Assembly (NCBI RefSeq): GCF_000003855.2
Contig: NW_003101674.1
Location: 1,609,529-1,673,528, forward strand
Direction of reading: 5' to 3'
Length of the DNA stretch: 64,000 nt
Source: Blastomyces gilchristii SLH14081
Taxonomy: Eukaryota > Ascomycota > Eurotiomycetes > Onygenales > Ajellomycetaceae
Every line of letters begins with the position of its first letter. Position 1 is the first letter of the stretch. Of the stretch, positions 24,301 through 37,760 are shown in pieces. A program made the translations under genes and the position numbers. The notes under the pieces are model-generated. The model saw only the letters and a program-made list of their open reading frames with translations. It searched no databases and had not been told where the DNA came from.

Positions 24301-24998
24301 TAGAGATTACTATCAATAATTGAGATGCTATTTTAACAGATATAAGCCTGTTCTTTCTTACATACAGATATCACATGAAAGTGTTAAATCTTCTAGAAAT
24401 CACACAGTTCACATCAGACTCTCACAGTCTGATTCAGATCACTGATAATATAGTAACAAAGCTCTGAGATATCTGTGATTGAGCAGAGGCCTTCATAGCA
24501 ACTGTGAAACAAGATCAAGAGAATTAAATCAATGTTTACTGAGACTCTGATGAATAATATAAGATAGAAGATCTGATATGATTGAATCTTAAGAATATAC
24601 AAATCACATGTTCATCTCATACACTAGATTACCATCATATCAAGTATAAAGTGATAGAAGTTCTAGATAGTCACAACTACTGTCTTGATACATTATCAGA
24701 AATTCATGATATATTTTATACAAGCTTGCTTCACTGCACTATCACTGATCTGTTTTCTTCTCAACTGACTTCTGACTGACAGTCACCAGACATCATAGAA
24801 GAAGATAATGAGCTTGTGTGAGAGATTGAGAATATTCTTGATAAGAGATCTCATAGCCACAGCTGATAATATCTTGTAAAATGAGTCAGCTATAATCAAC
24901 TGATCTGAACTCCAAGTTCTGTGTTATCTGAAACAGCAGTCCTTGACTGATGAAAACTGCTTCTGAAAGAGGGAACTAATGTGACAGACTGTGCCTGA
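21315..24998 (+). pseudogene. Gypsy-1 copy 3 pol (PR-RT-RH-INT-chromodomain), decayed
   Basis: Domains in order. Protease: MIDSDLCHYTMIK near 21450 (DSG changed to DSD). RT: LFAKKSDKEL near 22205 and catalytic YLDD intact at 22539-22550. RNase H: VKADFSDY near 22983. Integrase zinc finger with CNHC near 23830, then a core with NWGCQFVSA (usual SDRG) and TYHSETDDTSEW. The chromodomain at 24798-24935 shows EEDNELV-stop-EIENILDKR and YLVK. The frame runs 3.6 kb without indels and terminates 19 nt into the 3' LTR. TGA arises from both TGG (Trp) and CGA (Arg) codons. Confidence 0.9.
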
Positions 24999-25288
24999 TC
25001 AATTATATAGACTATTTTATTACACTTCACAGATTTCAATCACTTCATTCTTGAATATGTATGCTCTGATTCTCAGTCATTCTTGATCACTGATTCTCAG
25101 CTGCTATGAACGCGCGTATATTCTTTCACCCTGAAGCTCCACCGCGTACACCATCACATACGCGTATAAATATTCATCTCAATCATCAATTCTCACACTT
25201 TCTCTTTCTTTCCTTCTCTAACATTTTTATCTTTGTTATATAAGACCTATCAATATTATACTAATCTATTCAGCGTAGACCTCTTACA
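24980..25288 (+). repeat. Gypsy-1 copy 3 3' LTR
   Basis: 309 bp. Differs from its 5' partner mainly at former CG, CC and GG positions in its first 130 bp, while a CG-containing block around 25110-25170 is kept. Confidence 0.9.
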
Positions 25289-27646
25289 GAAACAAATTAT
25301 TGAAAGATAGTATATAGCTGTTTTAACAGACTATATCTGATCAATTTCCTCCTCTTCATATTCAGATATTTCTGAATTCAGCTATTTTATTGTAGCTGCT
25401 TGAGTTTCTGATAGAAAGTCTATTAAGTATTTAATTCCTGTCTCAGTTGAGAATAAGAATCTCATATTTAATTGATTTAAATCATACTGCTTCTTTAATC
25501 TGACTCTGAGACTATTGTATAATGCACAATATATTACAATATACTTCAGATTTTCATTCACATTGCAGAATGAGCACTCTGTTGAATCAAATCTATCATC
25601 AAATCTTTGTATATAGAATTTGAAATACCCATGTTCTAGTTTCAGCTGAATTATAGATGAGACTATTTTCTTTTTACATTTAATTAAACAAGATTTTCAC
25701 TTTGATTTTGTCTCAAATCTTGAATAATGTATACTCTTCTTTTGTTTCTGCCAGCTTTCATTTCACTTATTTAAACAAGATTCTTTTATCTTTCTCTTTA
25801 TGAAAGACTAGAATACTATTTTTTGAATAGATCTGCTTAGTTCTAAACCCTTTTTTGCAGCTGAATCCGCCAATTCATTGTCATGAATATTCATATAAGC
25901 AGGAACTCAATGCAGATGAATTATCAGTTTTGATATTCTTCTCTTTTGAATTTTCAAAACAGAGTTTAAAATCAGTTCAAGATTCATTTGATCATTATAA
26001 ATCTGACTATTTCTAAGTCTTTTTAAAGCAGTCTGACTATCAGAGAATATTTATATCTCTTTCAAACTATTTCCTCTTTTATAAGATTTTATTTCAATAA
26101 GTTTGAAAGCTTTCACTATTATAAATAGTTCAGCATCAAAGACTTCAGATTCACTGTCTAAATTTCAGAAATCTGAGATAAAATTGATATTATCTTCAGT
26201 ATAAGCAATGCCTGCGCCTAATCTATTGAAATTCTCATTTTTTGAGTGATCTGAGTAAATCAGAATAGAGTCTTTTATATTGATTGTAGAGATCTTTTTC
26301 AAATGCTGTTTATATTCTCTCTCTTTAGATAGTTCACTTATTTATAAGTCTATAAGGGATTCAAGCTTTTCTCTTCAGAAAGATATCTTCTCATGATCAA
26401 TTTTCTCAATATTTAATAAAGAAAATTGATTCTTAATAAGTGAACATAGTCTATACAGTTGAGAGAGCATTTTCTTTCAAGTATTATTCTCATTTCAATC
26501 AAGAAATCTATTTCAATTCAGTTCATTTCCTGAGTTAACTGATGAAAATGAAGAAGAGACTCTTTCTCTGATTATATGATTTGAGCTCATTTTCATGACT
26601 CTCAGAGTATAGTTCATACAGGTGTTTTCAAATTGAATAGCAGAAGATGAAATTGAAGCTTTAATTTTCATTGCTTTAATAGAAGATGATTTGAATGATT
26701 TCAGAATTCTTCTCAAAGGTCTGTTTTATAGACTTTGAAAGAGTTCAGTTAAGTTATCTTGATTGTTTCATCAAACTTGAACTCTATAATCAGCTACTGA
26801 GATAATACAGGCTATGTATAACTGTCTCATAGCCTGAAAGAATAGACCTCTCTCAGTATTTAATAGTCTGATTATACTATTCACTAGTCTCTCTGTCTTG
26901 ATAATTCTTTGTTGAATATGATATTTAAAATTCAACTTAGAGTTTAATCATACTCCTAGCCATTTGACATTCAAACTGGGTTTAATCTCTTTATTCAAAA
27001 GAGTTAGACTTAGTTCTTTCTCATTAAACCTGGAAAAAAAGTGAATTAACTCAGTTTCATTCATATCAAATTGAATTAGATTGATATCTGCTCTAACAAA
27101 GATTTTCTTTACTGCTTTCTCAATCACTTCTAAATTCTCTTTGATTGTCTTTAAACTGTAGAGTAGATCAATATTATCTATATAACTTGAAGATCTCACT
27201 ATTTTCATGACTCTGTTCTTGAATAGATATGCAGTGTATATTGTAAATAAAACAGGTGAGATTGAAGATTCTTATGATACTTCTATTTTTATCTCAGTTT
27301 TATCTTGTTTTCTTCCATCAAAGAATAGTTGTATAATTCTTTTAGACATAAAACAATTAACTCATTTTATTAGAGAAAGTGGCAGTTTTAACATCTTCAA
27401 AGTTTGAATCATCTTAGACTTTGAAACATGATTAAATGCATCTTTTATATCAATAAAAACTGCAGTTGAGACCAGGTCTTCATGCTTTACTACTTGAACA
27501 TCATAAATAACTGAGAGAACAGTATCAATTGCAGAACATTGTTTTCTATCTCTCATTTATTCATTAAATAGAAGAGAATCATTAATAGAGCTTAAAAAAG
27601 ATGATCTAGTAGCTATTATCTTTTCTAGAATTTTTCTCAAACAGTT

Positions 27647-28016
27647 ATTATTATTATTATTATTCTTTCATTATACTCATATACAAGCGGAGCTTATGAT
27701 GAGTCCTTGCGTAATGTTAAATACAGGTCAAGTGTTGGTTATACAGGAGGAAATACAGGTGTTGAGACCACGCCAAGATAACAAGAACATAAGAAAATAC
27801 AAAGAAGTGACAATTAGATACATGCAATAATAACTTCTCAGCTCAGGAACATAGAGCGATTCATTGAAGCAATTTGTACACCTCTGTATTTATTAGAAAC
27901 CTGAGGTGCTTGAGTTCCGGATTTAATGTATCCCTGCGGGTTTCGAACCCACGCGCCTTGGTTTCCCACGCCAAGGCGCTACCAGGTGGCCGCATTAACC
28001 ATTTGGCCACCGGGGC
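27647..28016 (-). mobile_element. tRNA-derived SINE, copy 2
   Basis: 370 bp, inverted relative to copies 1 and 3, flanked by the 14-bp TSD TTTCTCAAACAGTT (27633-27646 and 28017-28030). Inserted in the RT region of LINE L3b; the undisturbed site is visible at about 58370-58385 in L4. A and B boxes and the (AAT)n tail are intact. Confidence 0.93.
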
Positions 28017-29353
28017 TTTCTCAAACAGTTCAACAGAGATATTACTCTATATAACTTAGAAATTAAAGCTTTTCTATTAGATTTTATAAGAATTACTCCA
28101 GTAGCCTCTCTTCAGCATTTAGAGTGATAATCATTTTTTAAGAGATTTAAAAAGAGTTCAAAATATTCATTCTTCAAGTAGAAATATATGTTTTAAATAA
28201 TCAAGTGATTAATTGAATCAGGCCCTGCAGCAGTTTTAATTGAACTTGAGAATATTGCTGACTCTAGTTCATTACATGTAAGCTCAGATCATTCCCAGTT
28301 ATTTTCATCAATATATTCATGAAATGACATATTCTTCTCTTCTAAATGTGATGAGTTTTGAAAGAGAATTCTTATAAAAGCATGACATTTTTTCTCAAAA
28401 GAGTTTGCTGTATACAATTCATTCTGAAATTTATATTCTAAGATTGAAAGCTTTGCTACACTTCTTGTTTTAGTATAGTTGAAGACTTTAAAAACTTCTT
28501 TTTCTTATGCTTCTTCAAGAAATTTGTTTCAGCAATTTTTTTTGACTTTTTTAATATCTGAAAAATATTCATTTTGAATAGCTTTGACATCTTTATCAGA
28601 TATTAAGTTATTCTTTCAATCTCTCTTAACAGTGACTAATTGCTTTCTTTTAGAAGTGATATTCTCATTTCATCAAGGTTTGAAATACTCAGAAGACTTT
28701 TTCTTTGAAATATTTTCTTCAATACTTGTTAGATGAATAGATGTAATCAGCTTTACTCTATTCTCAAGCATTTCATTTGAGATATCTTGACTTTGATTTC
28801 AATAGAGCTCACTCTGTCTTTCAGATTTCAGCTGTTTTACTCTTTCTTCAACTGCTTTTCAATCAGCTTTTTCAAAGTTATACTGATTAGAGAGAAGAGG
28901 ATTTTCACTTCTTTGTTTTTCACTCAGTTCAATATTAAATTGAATAATCTCATGATTGAATCCTTCAGTTTCATTTGAATCAATAAACCAGTTTATAAGT
29001 CTTTTTTCAATTAGATTTTGTGACATGAAAGTTAGATCTATGATAGATTTCTGTTTCATGTCTTTTCTAAAGAATGTTTGTTGATCTGACTTGTTAACTA
29101 AATCTATTGAATGCTTAAAAGTTCATTCAATCAGTTTATCTGCTCTTACTGCTCTTGTGCACTCTGAGTTTTATCAGAGATGATGTGCATTGAAGTCTTC
29201 TGCAATTATAGAGTTTTTTAAGAGAGTTATATTCAAAAATTCTCTGTCAATTATTCAGGTATTGTTGTTTTCTTTCAATTACTTTTCATTATAGATATTT
29301 ATAAGTTGAATAGTATCAAACTCATTATCTTTATCTATAATATCACTCACTAG

Positions 29354-29859
29354 TAGACTGGCCGCTGAGATCATGAATTTCACATTTGGTCCCATTTGAT
29401 CTGATCTCATACATTTCTTGACGTGAATCCCGCTGGGACTAATCATTAAACAAACATGCAAAGTAACTATATATCAGATCTTAAAATGAAATCATGACTT
29501 GAAAAAAATGAGAAAGTGGTTCCATTTGATCCCATTTAGTCCCATTCTTGACATAAAGTTACTATTTTTAGGCATTTTAAGGTTTTTTTTAGACTATTTT
29601 TAATTTTTTAAAAAGTAACACTTTTTGATAACACTCAAATGAGATTTAAAGTCATTTAAAGCAATAAAAATAATTTAAATTGAGAAGTGGAAATCATGAT
29701 CTCATTTGAAAAATGTGATAAGAGTAGACAGTAAGTCTTACTGAGACAGTATAAGACTACTATCTAATGTTAGAACTGTGTAATGGGATCTGTCGAATTG
29801 GCAATGAGACTATCAAAAATTCTGGTCCTGGTTTCAGACACGGTCATTCGGTCAGTCTA
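29354..29859. mobile_element. 506-bp hAT-type MITE, copy A (mutated)
   Basis: Ends TAGACTGGCCG...CGGTCAGTCTA, an imperfect terminal inverted repeat, flanked by the perfect 8-bp TSD CTCACTAG (29346-29353 and 29860-29867). The uninterrupted target is in LINE L4 near 59700. No coding capacity. Eight-bp TSD and short TIRs fit hAT-superfamily non-autonomous elements. Its partner (copy B) is the same length and less mutated. Confidence 0.92.
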
Positions 29860-30208
29860 CTCACTAGAATATCAGAGTCAGATATGATATTAAATCTCAG
29901 ATTAAATTAATATCTTGATCTTTTTCTCTCATGAATCACTACTCTTGATTTTATCTCAGATTTTTCAGGAAGAAAGCAGTAATAGCTTGAATGAGAAATG
30001 ATGTACTTTTGCTCAGTATCAAAGTTTGGTTCTTGAAGAAGTACAAAGTCAACTTTTTGTTCCAATGCAATCTGAAGACAAGAATAAATGCAATTTGAGT
30101 TTCTATCTACATTGTTTTGAATAAATGTCATTTTTGAAGAGTTTTTAAACTTTTTTTGTTGTTTTTGTTGTACATTCATACTAAAAGAGAGTGAAGATAG
30201 AGTAGAAT

Positions 30209-30500
30209 CTAATCACTATCATCAGATAGTAGATTATAACTATTTTGAAAAGCAGGAATCTCAACTGCTTTCATTCTATCTAATTTATCACCAGAGTCAT
30301 TTCTCAATTCTCTAATCTTAACAGGTGTTTGAGGATTCAAATTCTGTTTACATTTAGCTGGAGAATTGAAGTTTAAAGATCTAGACAGTTGAGAGTTTCT
30401 TCTTTTTGAGCTTGCAGTTGTAGATTTACTAGCTTGACTTTTCTCTTCAGTTTTAGATTCACTTTGAGCTTCATCTTTTCTCCAGTTCTTCTGAGTTCTT
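30209..30500 (-). pseudogene. LINE L3b ORF1 C-terminal remnant
   Basis: Basic, Ser/Lys-rich tail of ORF1 (PAKCKQNLNPQTPVKIRELR) ending SDDSD before a stop about 30 bp upstream of the ORF2 start. The 5' part, including the zinc knuckles seen in L4, was lost by 5' truncation. Confidence 0.7.
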
Positions 30501-30513
30501 GGATACACACAAC

Positions 30514-30681
30514 TATATAGACTGAAGTTCATGAATACTATTCACAACTCAGCTTGAATGCTATTATACATTTAATCTCTACGTTTTATCTTTCTACTGT
30601 GAATACTTCTAGTAGTTAACAGTATATATCACATCAAGCTGCAAACATCTGAATAATCATCTGTAAGTACTTATTCTTACA
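30514..30681 (+). repeat. Gypsy-2 5' LTR, right part
   Basis: 168 bp continuing the LTR interrupted at 18786; near-identical to 46235-46402. Ends CTTATTCTTACA. Confidence 0.9.
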
Positions 30682-30689
30682 TTTTAAGC

Positions 30690-33600
30690 TCAGTCAGTCA
30701 GCAATCATCTGTTATAACTGAAAGAACTAGAAGCTTGTATACTTTAATCTCTATGAACTCTACTGCAGACACTCAGAAGCAGTCATCTGAATCATGAATA
30801 ACTTCTGTAAAAGAAGTCTTATAGAACTTACTAATTACTTACAGAACATTTTTCTCTGCATCTGTAACAGAGAAACTCTTTGAATTCATAAATAAATTAA
30901 TCTCACTGAAGAACATTCTTGAGCATCTTCTACAGAATCAAGCTATTTTTCTACAAGAAATACTTACTGTCTGTAAACACTCTTAAACTGAGTCTCTAGA
31001 TATGATCTTCAGAGACACTTATAAACTGAAAAAAAACTTTCTTAAGCTGTAATCACTTAAGGTCACTTACTGAACTACAATCTATAAAAGCCTTTATCAG
31101 TTTGTATTCAAAATTGACTTACAAGCCTGACTGTGTGACATGAAAGATGAAGAAGCTGTTATCTATATAATGACAGATCTCTACTACACTGAAGTCAAGA
31201 ACTGATTGAATAATCTAGAGAATAATTATAAGAGATTCTAATAATCTGTTCTTAAGACTTATCTAAAGAATAAGTTAAGAAACTCTGTGATCTGAACAGA
31301 GAACACCTGAATCATAATCATCAATATTAGAAAAAGAGATGAGAAATCTGATAAAGACTACTTACAATGCTTTATAAAATTATGATGTGAATTGAGATCT
31401 ATGAAAACAGAGCTCTGAAACAAGATCTGAATGATGATATTTGTAAAGAGACTGAAAAAAGATATACAGAATAAGCTCATTAAATAAGACTCTAAGTTCT
31501 TGACTCTGAAGAAACTGATGACTCTCATTCACTACTTACAAATCACTGAGAGAGTCACAGACCTGTGAAGAGCAGATTATCAATCAGCTCTGTAAGAGCC
31601 AGAACAACAGAGAACAGATTTGTCAGAGAAGAATAATAAGACATAGAGATATTTTTATCTGAATACTGAGTAAAAGAAAGAGCTTCACAAGCTTCTGTGA
31701 ACAGAGTGTATAATGAAGAGACTAAGAAAAAGTATCTCTGCTTTATTTATTTTAAATCAGAACATCTCTCTCTGTACAAACTATTCAGATAAATTAAAAT
31801 AAGAATTTGAGAAGTTATGAACAGAGTTAGTAATAGTCTTCTTCTTAAGAGTCTTGAAACTGATATCTGAATCTGTTACTTCTCGGATGAAAATGCTTGC
31901 TTGTGAGAAGAGACTATGCTGTAATACTGCTGTCTCACAAGTATAGAAAGTATTGATGCACTCAGAATCTCAGGTTACTGCAGTATTTCTAAAGCTCACA
32001 GAGTGAATAAGTTAAGTGATAAAAACTGAGAATCTACTCTTATAATAAGCAGAGTATAAGAACTCAGATCTGAGAACTGAGAGATTATAAGAGTCATCTT
32101 TGAATTGCAAGATCTCTTCAGAATCTGAAGAAGATTTACAGAAACTGTGATTATTACAGATGTCACAGATAACATGTACTTAAGACTTGTATAACTTCAA
32201 AGATATAATCTGTACATAGCTATCTGCAAGTCAGGTTTATACTTTCAATCAGTGTTGATAGACTCACTTACAGAGATAGAATCAGTTGATGCTACTGAGT
32301 TAATTAGAGAAGACAAGCTGATCTATATAATAACTTTGAAAATGTCTGAGAACTTCACAGTCATGAAAACTGAGCTTCAGATATCAGAGAAATACTGACA
32401 TCTTACAGAGATATTCAGCTTAGCAAAGATAGCTGAGCTTTCTTCTCACTGTAAGAAGAATCTAGTAATAGATTTAATAGAAGAGTAGAAATTCTTCTGA
32501 GAATTAATCTATAAGCTCTTTCATTATAAGACAGAGATCTTACAGATCAATATAAAGAAAAATTCAAAGAATGACTTTATCTGATCTTCACAGATCTTCA
32601 CAGAAGTCTCTATGATATTTATAAAGAAGAAGAATGAAGATTTCAGATTGTATATAGACTACTATAATCTGAACTTTAAAATAATAAAGAGTTACTATTC
32701 TCTTTCTCTGATTGAAAATGTGATTAATCATCTTATGAAAGCTGTCATATTCACACAACTGAATATGATTAATATATATATATAACTGTAAATACAGTCT
32801 GAGAATGAATGAAAGACTGTCTTTAGAACTGTACTGAGATTATTTAAATATCTAGTGATGTCTTTTAATTTAACTAATACTCTCACAGCATTTCAGTCTT
32901 TCATTAATAAAATACTTCATATATATCTGAATATCTTTATAATAATATATCTGAATAATGTGATAATATACTTCATAAAGAAGAAAGAACACACTGAGTA
33001 TATACAAAGTATATTAAAGATCTTAGATAAGACAGAACTGTATATTAAGCTTATAAGGTATTACTTCAGTGTTTGTTAGATTAATTTTCTAGAATATATA
33101 ATTACTGCAGATGATATTCAGATAAAATCTATATAAGTTAAGACTATTCTATTATAATCAGAGTTGACTAGTATTTATAAGATTCAGATCTTTCTGAGCT
33201 TTGTGAATTTCTATAGACAGTTTATCTTTATATTTATAAGAATCTTCTTAGCCCTTACAGACATACTGAAGAATAGAAATAAGAAGAAGTCATCTTATAA
33301 ACAGAGAATAAAAAGATTGTTAAGAAGAGAGAGCTGTAAGAACTTTCTTATCTTAAAAGCTTATAAGATCTTTATAAGATTGAAATAGATATTCATAGAT
33401 ACAGTGATACTGTTTCACTTTAATCTCTTACTCTTAATCAGATTGAAGATAGATATCTTCTTCTTTATAATTTCAGAAATAGTCTTGTAATTACAGCTAA
33501 ATAAGAACTGAGTTTCAGTAATCTTTTTCTTATAAAAGATGTAATCTGTGAAGATTAACTATAATATTCATGATCAAGAGTTTCTTATAATAGTGAAATT

Positions 33601-35600
33601 CTTTCATCACTAATATCACTACTTTGAGAATCTTGTAATAGTGATTACTGTTAGAACTAATCATAACAGCTTATAATAGTTTACTTCAATTAAGAAACTC
33701 TTATAGCAGCAGATTCACTAGACTCAGAGACTGAGTGAGTTCTAATTCAAGATAGAGTATATTAAGAAAACTAAGAACTCAGTAAACAGACTCTCTTATA
33801 GATCAGACTATATTAAGAAGATCAGAGCAACAGATATAGAGAGATTAGAGAAGATAGAAAAGCTTCACAGAATACTCAGACTGAGTGTTATAAAGAGATT
33901 GACTAAAGAGTCTCTCAATTCTCTATGAGAGAAGAGAAGAGAGAGAGAAAAGAAGTCTGTATAACTACTCTCTATAATACTGAGAGTCAATACTCTGAGA
34001 ATCTCTGTAAGAATTCTTGAAGAGAGTATCTATAATCTGAAGAGTTTACAGACTTTAAGAAGTACTGTGAAAGATCTGATATAAGAAGAAATAGAGTATA
34101 AGTCTTTATAAGATCTTCTATTCAGATTATCTAAACTGTAACTGAAGAATAAATATACTTAGTATATTCAGAAACTACTTACAGCAGAGATTAATTCTGT
34201 AGAAATAAAGCATTAAAAAGACTTAAATAATCTCTTACAAAGAGAGAGTCAGATTTATATATCTATAAATGAGTTTCTATATATAGAACTTATTAAAAGA
34301 TATTATAACTCTTCTCTAGTAAGTCATTTTACAGATACTAGAACTTATGAGTTGCTTATAAGAAAATACTTCTGACTGAAGATATAAGAACTTATAAAGA
34401 AGATAATGAATTCTTATACTATTTATCAGAGTTCATGAGTAGTATGATTCAGATTATATAGAGAACTTACTTCTCTACTTATTCTGTAGAAACCTTGAAA
34501 ACAGCTAGAAATGAATACTCTTATAAGTCTCTCTGAAAGTAAGAATATATATAATGCCTGCTTTAACAGTATACTGATGATAGTGAATTACTTTATCAAG
34601 ATAACACACTTTATACTCATCTGTAAGAACTAAAAGTCAAAGAATTTGACTCATATCTTCATTTATAATATGATTGGATTATATGAGTTGTTTGTGAACA
34701 TTGTCTCAGATAAAGAATTAATTTTTATAGAGAAGTTCTGATCTGATCTGATAACTATACTGAAGATCTTATAAGATCTAAGCACAGCTTTTTATTAACA
34801 GACAGATAATCAGATAGAATATTTAATAAGTATATTAAAATAGTATCTGTGATACTTTATTAATTATAATTAGAATGACTGAGTGTATTAATTACTACTT
34901 ACAGAGTTTGTATACAACAACTTAAAACATGTCAGTACAGATAAAACTCTTTTTAAGATACTCACTGAGACTCATCTGCAGATGATCTTGATAAATCTGT
35001 GAGAGTATACTATAGAGTGTGATAATATCTGTGAACAGCCTGAGAGAATTCAGAATATTTAGAAGAAAATCTGTGAATTCTTGAGAAAGACTCAAGAGTA
35101 TCAGAAGAGATACTATGACTTTAAGTATATTATAAAGAGTTTTAAGAAAGATGATAGAGTCTGACTAAGTCTAGAAAATATTATTATATAGAGATCTAGT
35201 AAGAAGCTGAATCTCTTACAGATAGAGTCTTATAAGATTATAAAAAAAGTTAGTTTATAGTTCTATAGATTAAAACTGTTATCTGAGTTATAGAGATATA
35301 CAATGTTTTTTATATCTCTTTACTGTGTAAATATAAGAAATTTTCAGAAGAGAACTCTGTGACTCATTACTCTGTTTATAATATACTAGAGAGTAAAAGA
35401 GAATATTAGATTAAAGAGATTATTAACTTAGAGAAGTGAGATTATAAGCTCTGATTCAAGATTCAGTAATAAGAGTATTCTGATAAGATAAATAAGTTCA
35501 CTTGAAAATCATCTGAGTAGATAAGACATCTGTAGAAGCTGAGACATAACTTTCATACTATAAATTCTGATAAGTCAGAATAATACAGTCTTTGCTAAGA
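30690..35600 (+). pseudogene. Gypsy-2 gag-pol, decayed
   Basis: Gag-like sequence from about 30770. A degraded zinc knuckle lies near 31735-31780 (CFIYFKSEHLSLYK). RT block: KKKNEDFRLYIDYYNLN near 32625-32675, MSFNLTNTLTAFQSFIN near 32860, and YLNN at 32948-32959 where YLDD is expected. RT/RNase H linker: SFVNFYRQFIFIFIRIFLALTDIL (33164-33260). Integrase core: IVSDKELIFIEKFW and TAFYWQTDNQIEYL around 34700-34820. Chromodomain-like segment around 35385-35560. The decay includes TAG and TAA as well as TGA, so this copy is older or was hit in more contexts than Gypsy-1. Confidence 0.82.
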
Positions 35601-35958
35601 ATCTGATTATGATAAAGATATTAATACTATCATTTATGAACTCTAATCTATAAGATAATAAGTTTCTACTGAGATAAACAGTCTGCAGTGTATACAAAGA
35701 AAAGAAGAAATTATATTCTTATTAAAGTTAAAAAATAAGAAAACAGAAACAGAATTATGAACATAATTTAAAGATTAATAAAGAAAAAATAAAGAAAACT
35801 CACACTTATATTCTTAATATCTGTAATACTCAATCTCTTCACAACTACTAATTTCTCTCTTTAAAGAAGTAGAGAGTATTATATCTGTGATACAGACAAT
35901 TGTTGTATTTAATACAAAGACTGTCAGAAATATATAGACTTCAGAGAAGCTGAATATC

Positions 35959-36133
35959 TGTGTTTCGAAAGAACGTACGACTGTCGGATAATAACGCGGC
36001 TGCTTCCGAACTTGCTTACAAGTGTAAAAGGGGGCCATAGCGGCCACTAATTAATTTAGTGTACGATATTACAATATATAAGAAGCCAGCATACGCCTGT
36101 AATCGTACACTGGCAGGAAACCTTTGAATCACA
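35959..36133 (+). repeat. Gypsy-3 5' LTR
   Basis: 175 bp, less mutated than the 3' LTR in its first half (keeps GGGGGCC and several CG). Contains TATATAAG and a short inverted repeat at 36085-36114. Confidence 0.9.
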
Positions 36134-36299
36134 TCTGATAGCATGTCTAAAAACTGGTGAGAAGTGCAGGCTTCTTCAGAGTGTGATAATTTCATCTACA
36201 AAGCAATTTGTAGTTATCATATCAGTGTGATTCTAGAACATCTCAAAAGATAGCATACAAAGAGTAGTGAGTGAAAGAGCATCTGATTGATACTGCTTT

Positions 36300-37760
36300 G
36301 CTTATTAAGGGAAAACTCCACACCCAGGTGAATGCCACATACATAAACAGATGAGATGTGAGAAAGAGAGATGAGAGTGATGAATCAGATTCAAAGAAGA
36401 CCACTCTTCACTCAAAGAAATAAAAGAAGAGAGTGACCACCACTGAAGTCATACAATGATAACAGAAATCATATAATAATATAGTGATAATGATACAGTG
36501 ATATAATTATAGACATCATACAATTAACAAGAAATCACTGAAATGAATATCTTCTCTAGTCAATATAAATAACACTCTTCTCTGCTATCTGAACTGAAAG
36601 ATATGCAGAACCTCTCAGAGAATTTACTTGAAACAGTAAGAAAAGCAGCTGAAACTGCTGAACTGGAATTGAAGCTCTGTACACATACAAGAATTCTAAA
36701 CAAGATTGAGGCCTTGTATACATAGTGGCAGGCTGAGACAGAAGTTAAACAACAATTGACATTCACTGTGAATCAAGCATTCACTATGAAGAGCTTCATC
36801 AATGCAATTATCATCATTAATAAGAATAGAGAAAACCAGATCTTAGATCTGCAGTAAGAGATTAAATGTTTATACAGACAGGTGACTATACTGAATCTGA
36901 AGATCTCATCATGATTGTTCACAATCTCTTCAGAAGTGTACATATCATCAGAGATCACTGTGTAGAATGAGAATCTGAGCATGAAATATATCAAGCTGAG
37001 AGATCTGCTGAAGTCATCAAGCTTCAATGACAACTGAAAAAATAATGCTGTAATCAGCTGGCTAAGTCAGATACAATCATATTATCAGATTGAATATGAA
37101 CTCACAGATAGACAGTGAATGAAATTTTAATAAGTCTTAAGATCTGCTGTGTTTCTATGCAGAAAAGTGAAGTCATTATAAATAACTAATAAAAAGATGA
37201 ATCTTACAGACTCAGAGTAATATTCATTGTCATAAATATAAAATAAGTTTTTCAAATGAATCTTACACAACTTTGAGAAAGTGAATGTGTGAGATAAGTG
37301 TTATAAATACTTCACTGAGTGTAGATAAGTAGATAATCTTATATTATACTTCACACACTTCAGCTTATACTATCTCATATTAAATGAAGAGCTTTCAATA
37401 TCTTTCTGTTTATAGATCTTCATTCATGATCTTACACCTGAGTTAAAAGTGAAATGAAAATGCTTAATCTTATAACTAGATACAGTGAAAGAAGTGTATA
37501 ACATTCTCATTGTATAAGAACAAGTGAGTCAATTACAACAGAAAATACTGCAATCAAGTATATCTCAGTGAAGAACAGATAATCAAACTTCTATAATACA
37601 AGTCACACATCTGAATATGATGAATCTAGATCTGAATATCATCACTAAAGCACTGAATTCTCTGAAAAAGAAATCCTCTGAGTGAAAATCTTAATATTAT
37701 GAATATTGAGCTTGCTTCAACTGCAGATGTTAAAATCATGATGTAAAAGATTACACACAG
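36300..37760 (+). pseudogene. Gypsy-3 gag, decayed
   Basis: Gag-like region with charged, helix-prone segments and a zinc-knuckle remnant at about 37713 (CFNCRC-stop-NHDVKDY, spacing C-x2-C-x4-H). A virus-like-particle role follows from position between 5' LTR and protease. The exact start is not decided. The open frames on the opposite strand here (for example 36560-37033) carry no family motif and are taken as chance frames. Confidence 0.65.

Larger units (their letters stand above)
19646..25288 (+). mobile_element. Ty3/gypsy chromovirus Gypsy-1, copy 3 (complete)
   Basis: Complete 5643-bp element with 309-bp LTRs (19646-19954 and 24980-25288) and a perfect TSD GAAAC (19641-19645 and 25289-25293), inserted in the LINE 3' UTR. 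Gag starts at 20227 and pol is in the -1 frame from the heptamer at 21315-21321. The pol frame stays in register from protease (21396) to the chromodomain (24798) and ends inside the 3' LTR, so decay is by substitution, not indel. A purine-rich tract (AAAGAGGGAACTAA) precedes the 3' LTR. Confidence 0.95.
25294..30179 (-). pseudogene. LINE L3b ORF2 (endonuclease-RT-RNase H), decayed
   Basis: Begins MNVQQKQQKKFKNSSKMTFI at 30179. An APE-type endonuclease start follows (IQNNVDRNSNC, then DFVLLQEPNFD carrying the catalytic Glu region). RT motif A is FIDIKDAFNHVS (27362-27556). The motif C segment reads SYIDNIDLLYS (26948-27208), where YxDD is expected. RNase H covers about 26260-25790 and the C-terminal Cys-His segment about 25590-25500. 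It is interrupted by a SINE at 27647-28016 and a MITE at 29354-29859. The enzyme would nick target DNA and reverse-transcribe the element RNA in place. Confidence 0.85.
19311..30500 (-). mobile_element. LINE copy L3b, split by Gypsy-1 copy 3, a SINE and a MITE
   Basis: Minus-strand Tad-like LINE lacking the 5' half of ORF1. Its pieces are 19311-19645, 25289-27646, 28017-29353 and 29860-30500; each break is explained by an element with its own TSD. ORF2 reads from about 30179 to about 25340 and contains endonuclease, RT, RNase H and a terminal Cys-His segment. The 5' truncation point is inside ORF1 (30500). The right TSD GGATACACACAAC (30501-30513) matches the left GACTACACACAAC at 11 of 13 positions. 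Confidence 0.88.

Noticed and set aside
19646..25288. Alternative genetic code with TGA read as Trp, which would lengthen many frames
   Set aside because: TGA appears both where Trp (TGG) and where Arg (CGA) is expected, for example in the RT block around 22200-22260. TAA and TAG stops occur too, and non-coding LTRs, SINEs and MITEs show the same base changes. Mutation explains it.
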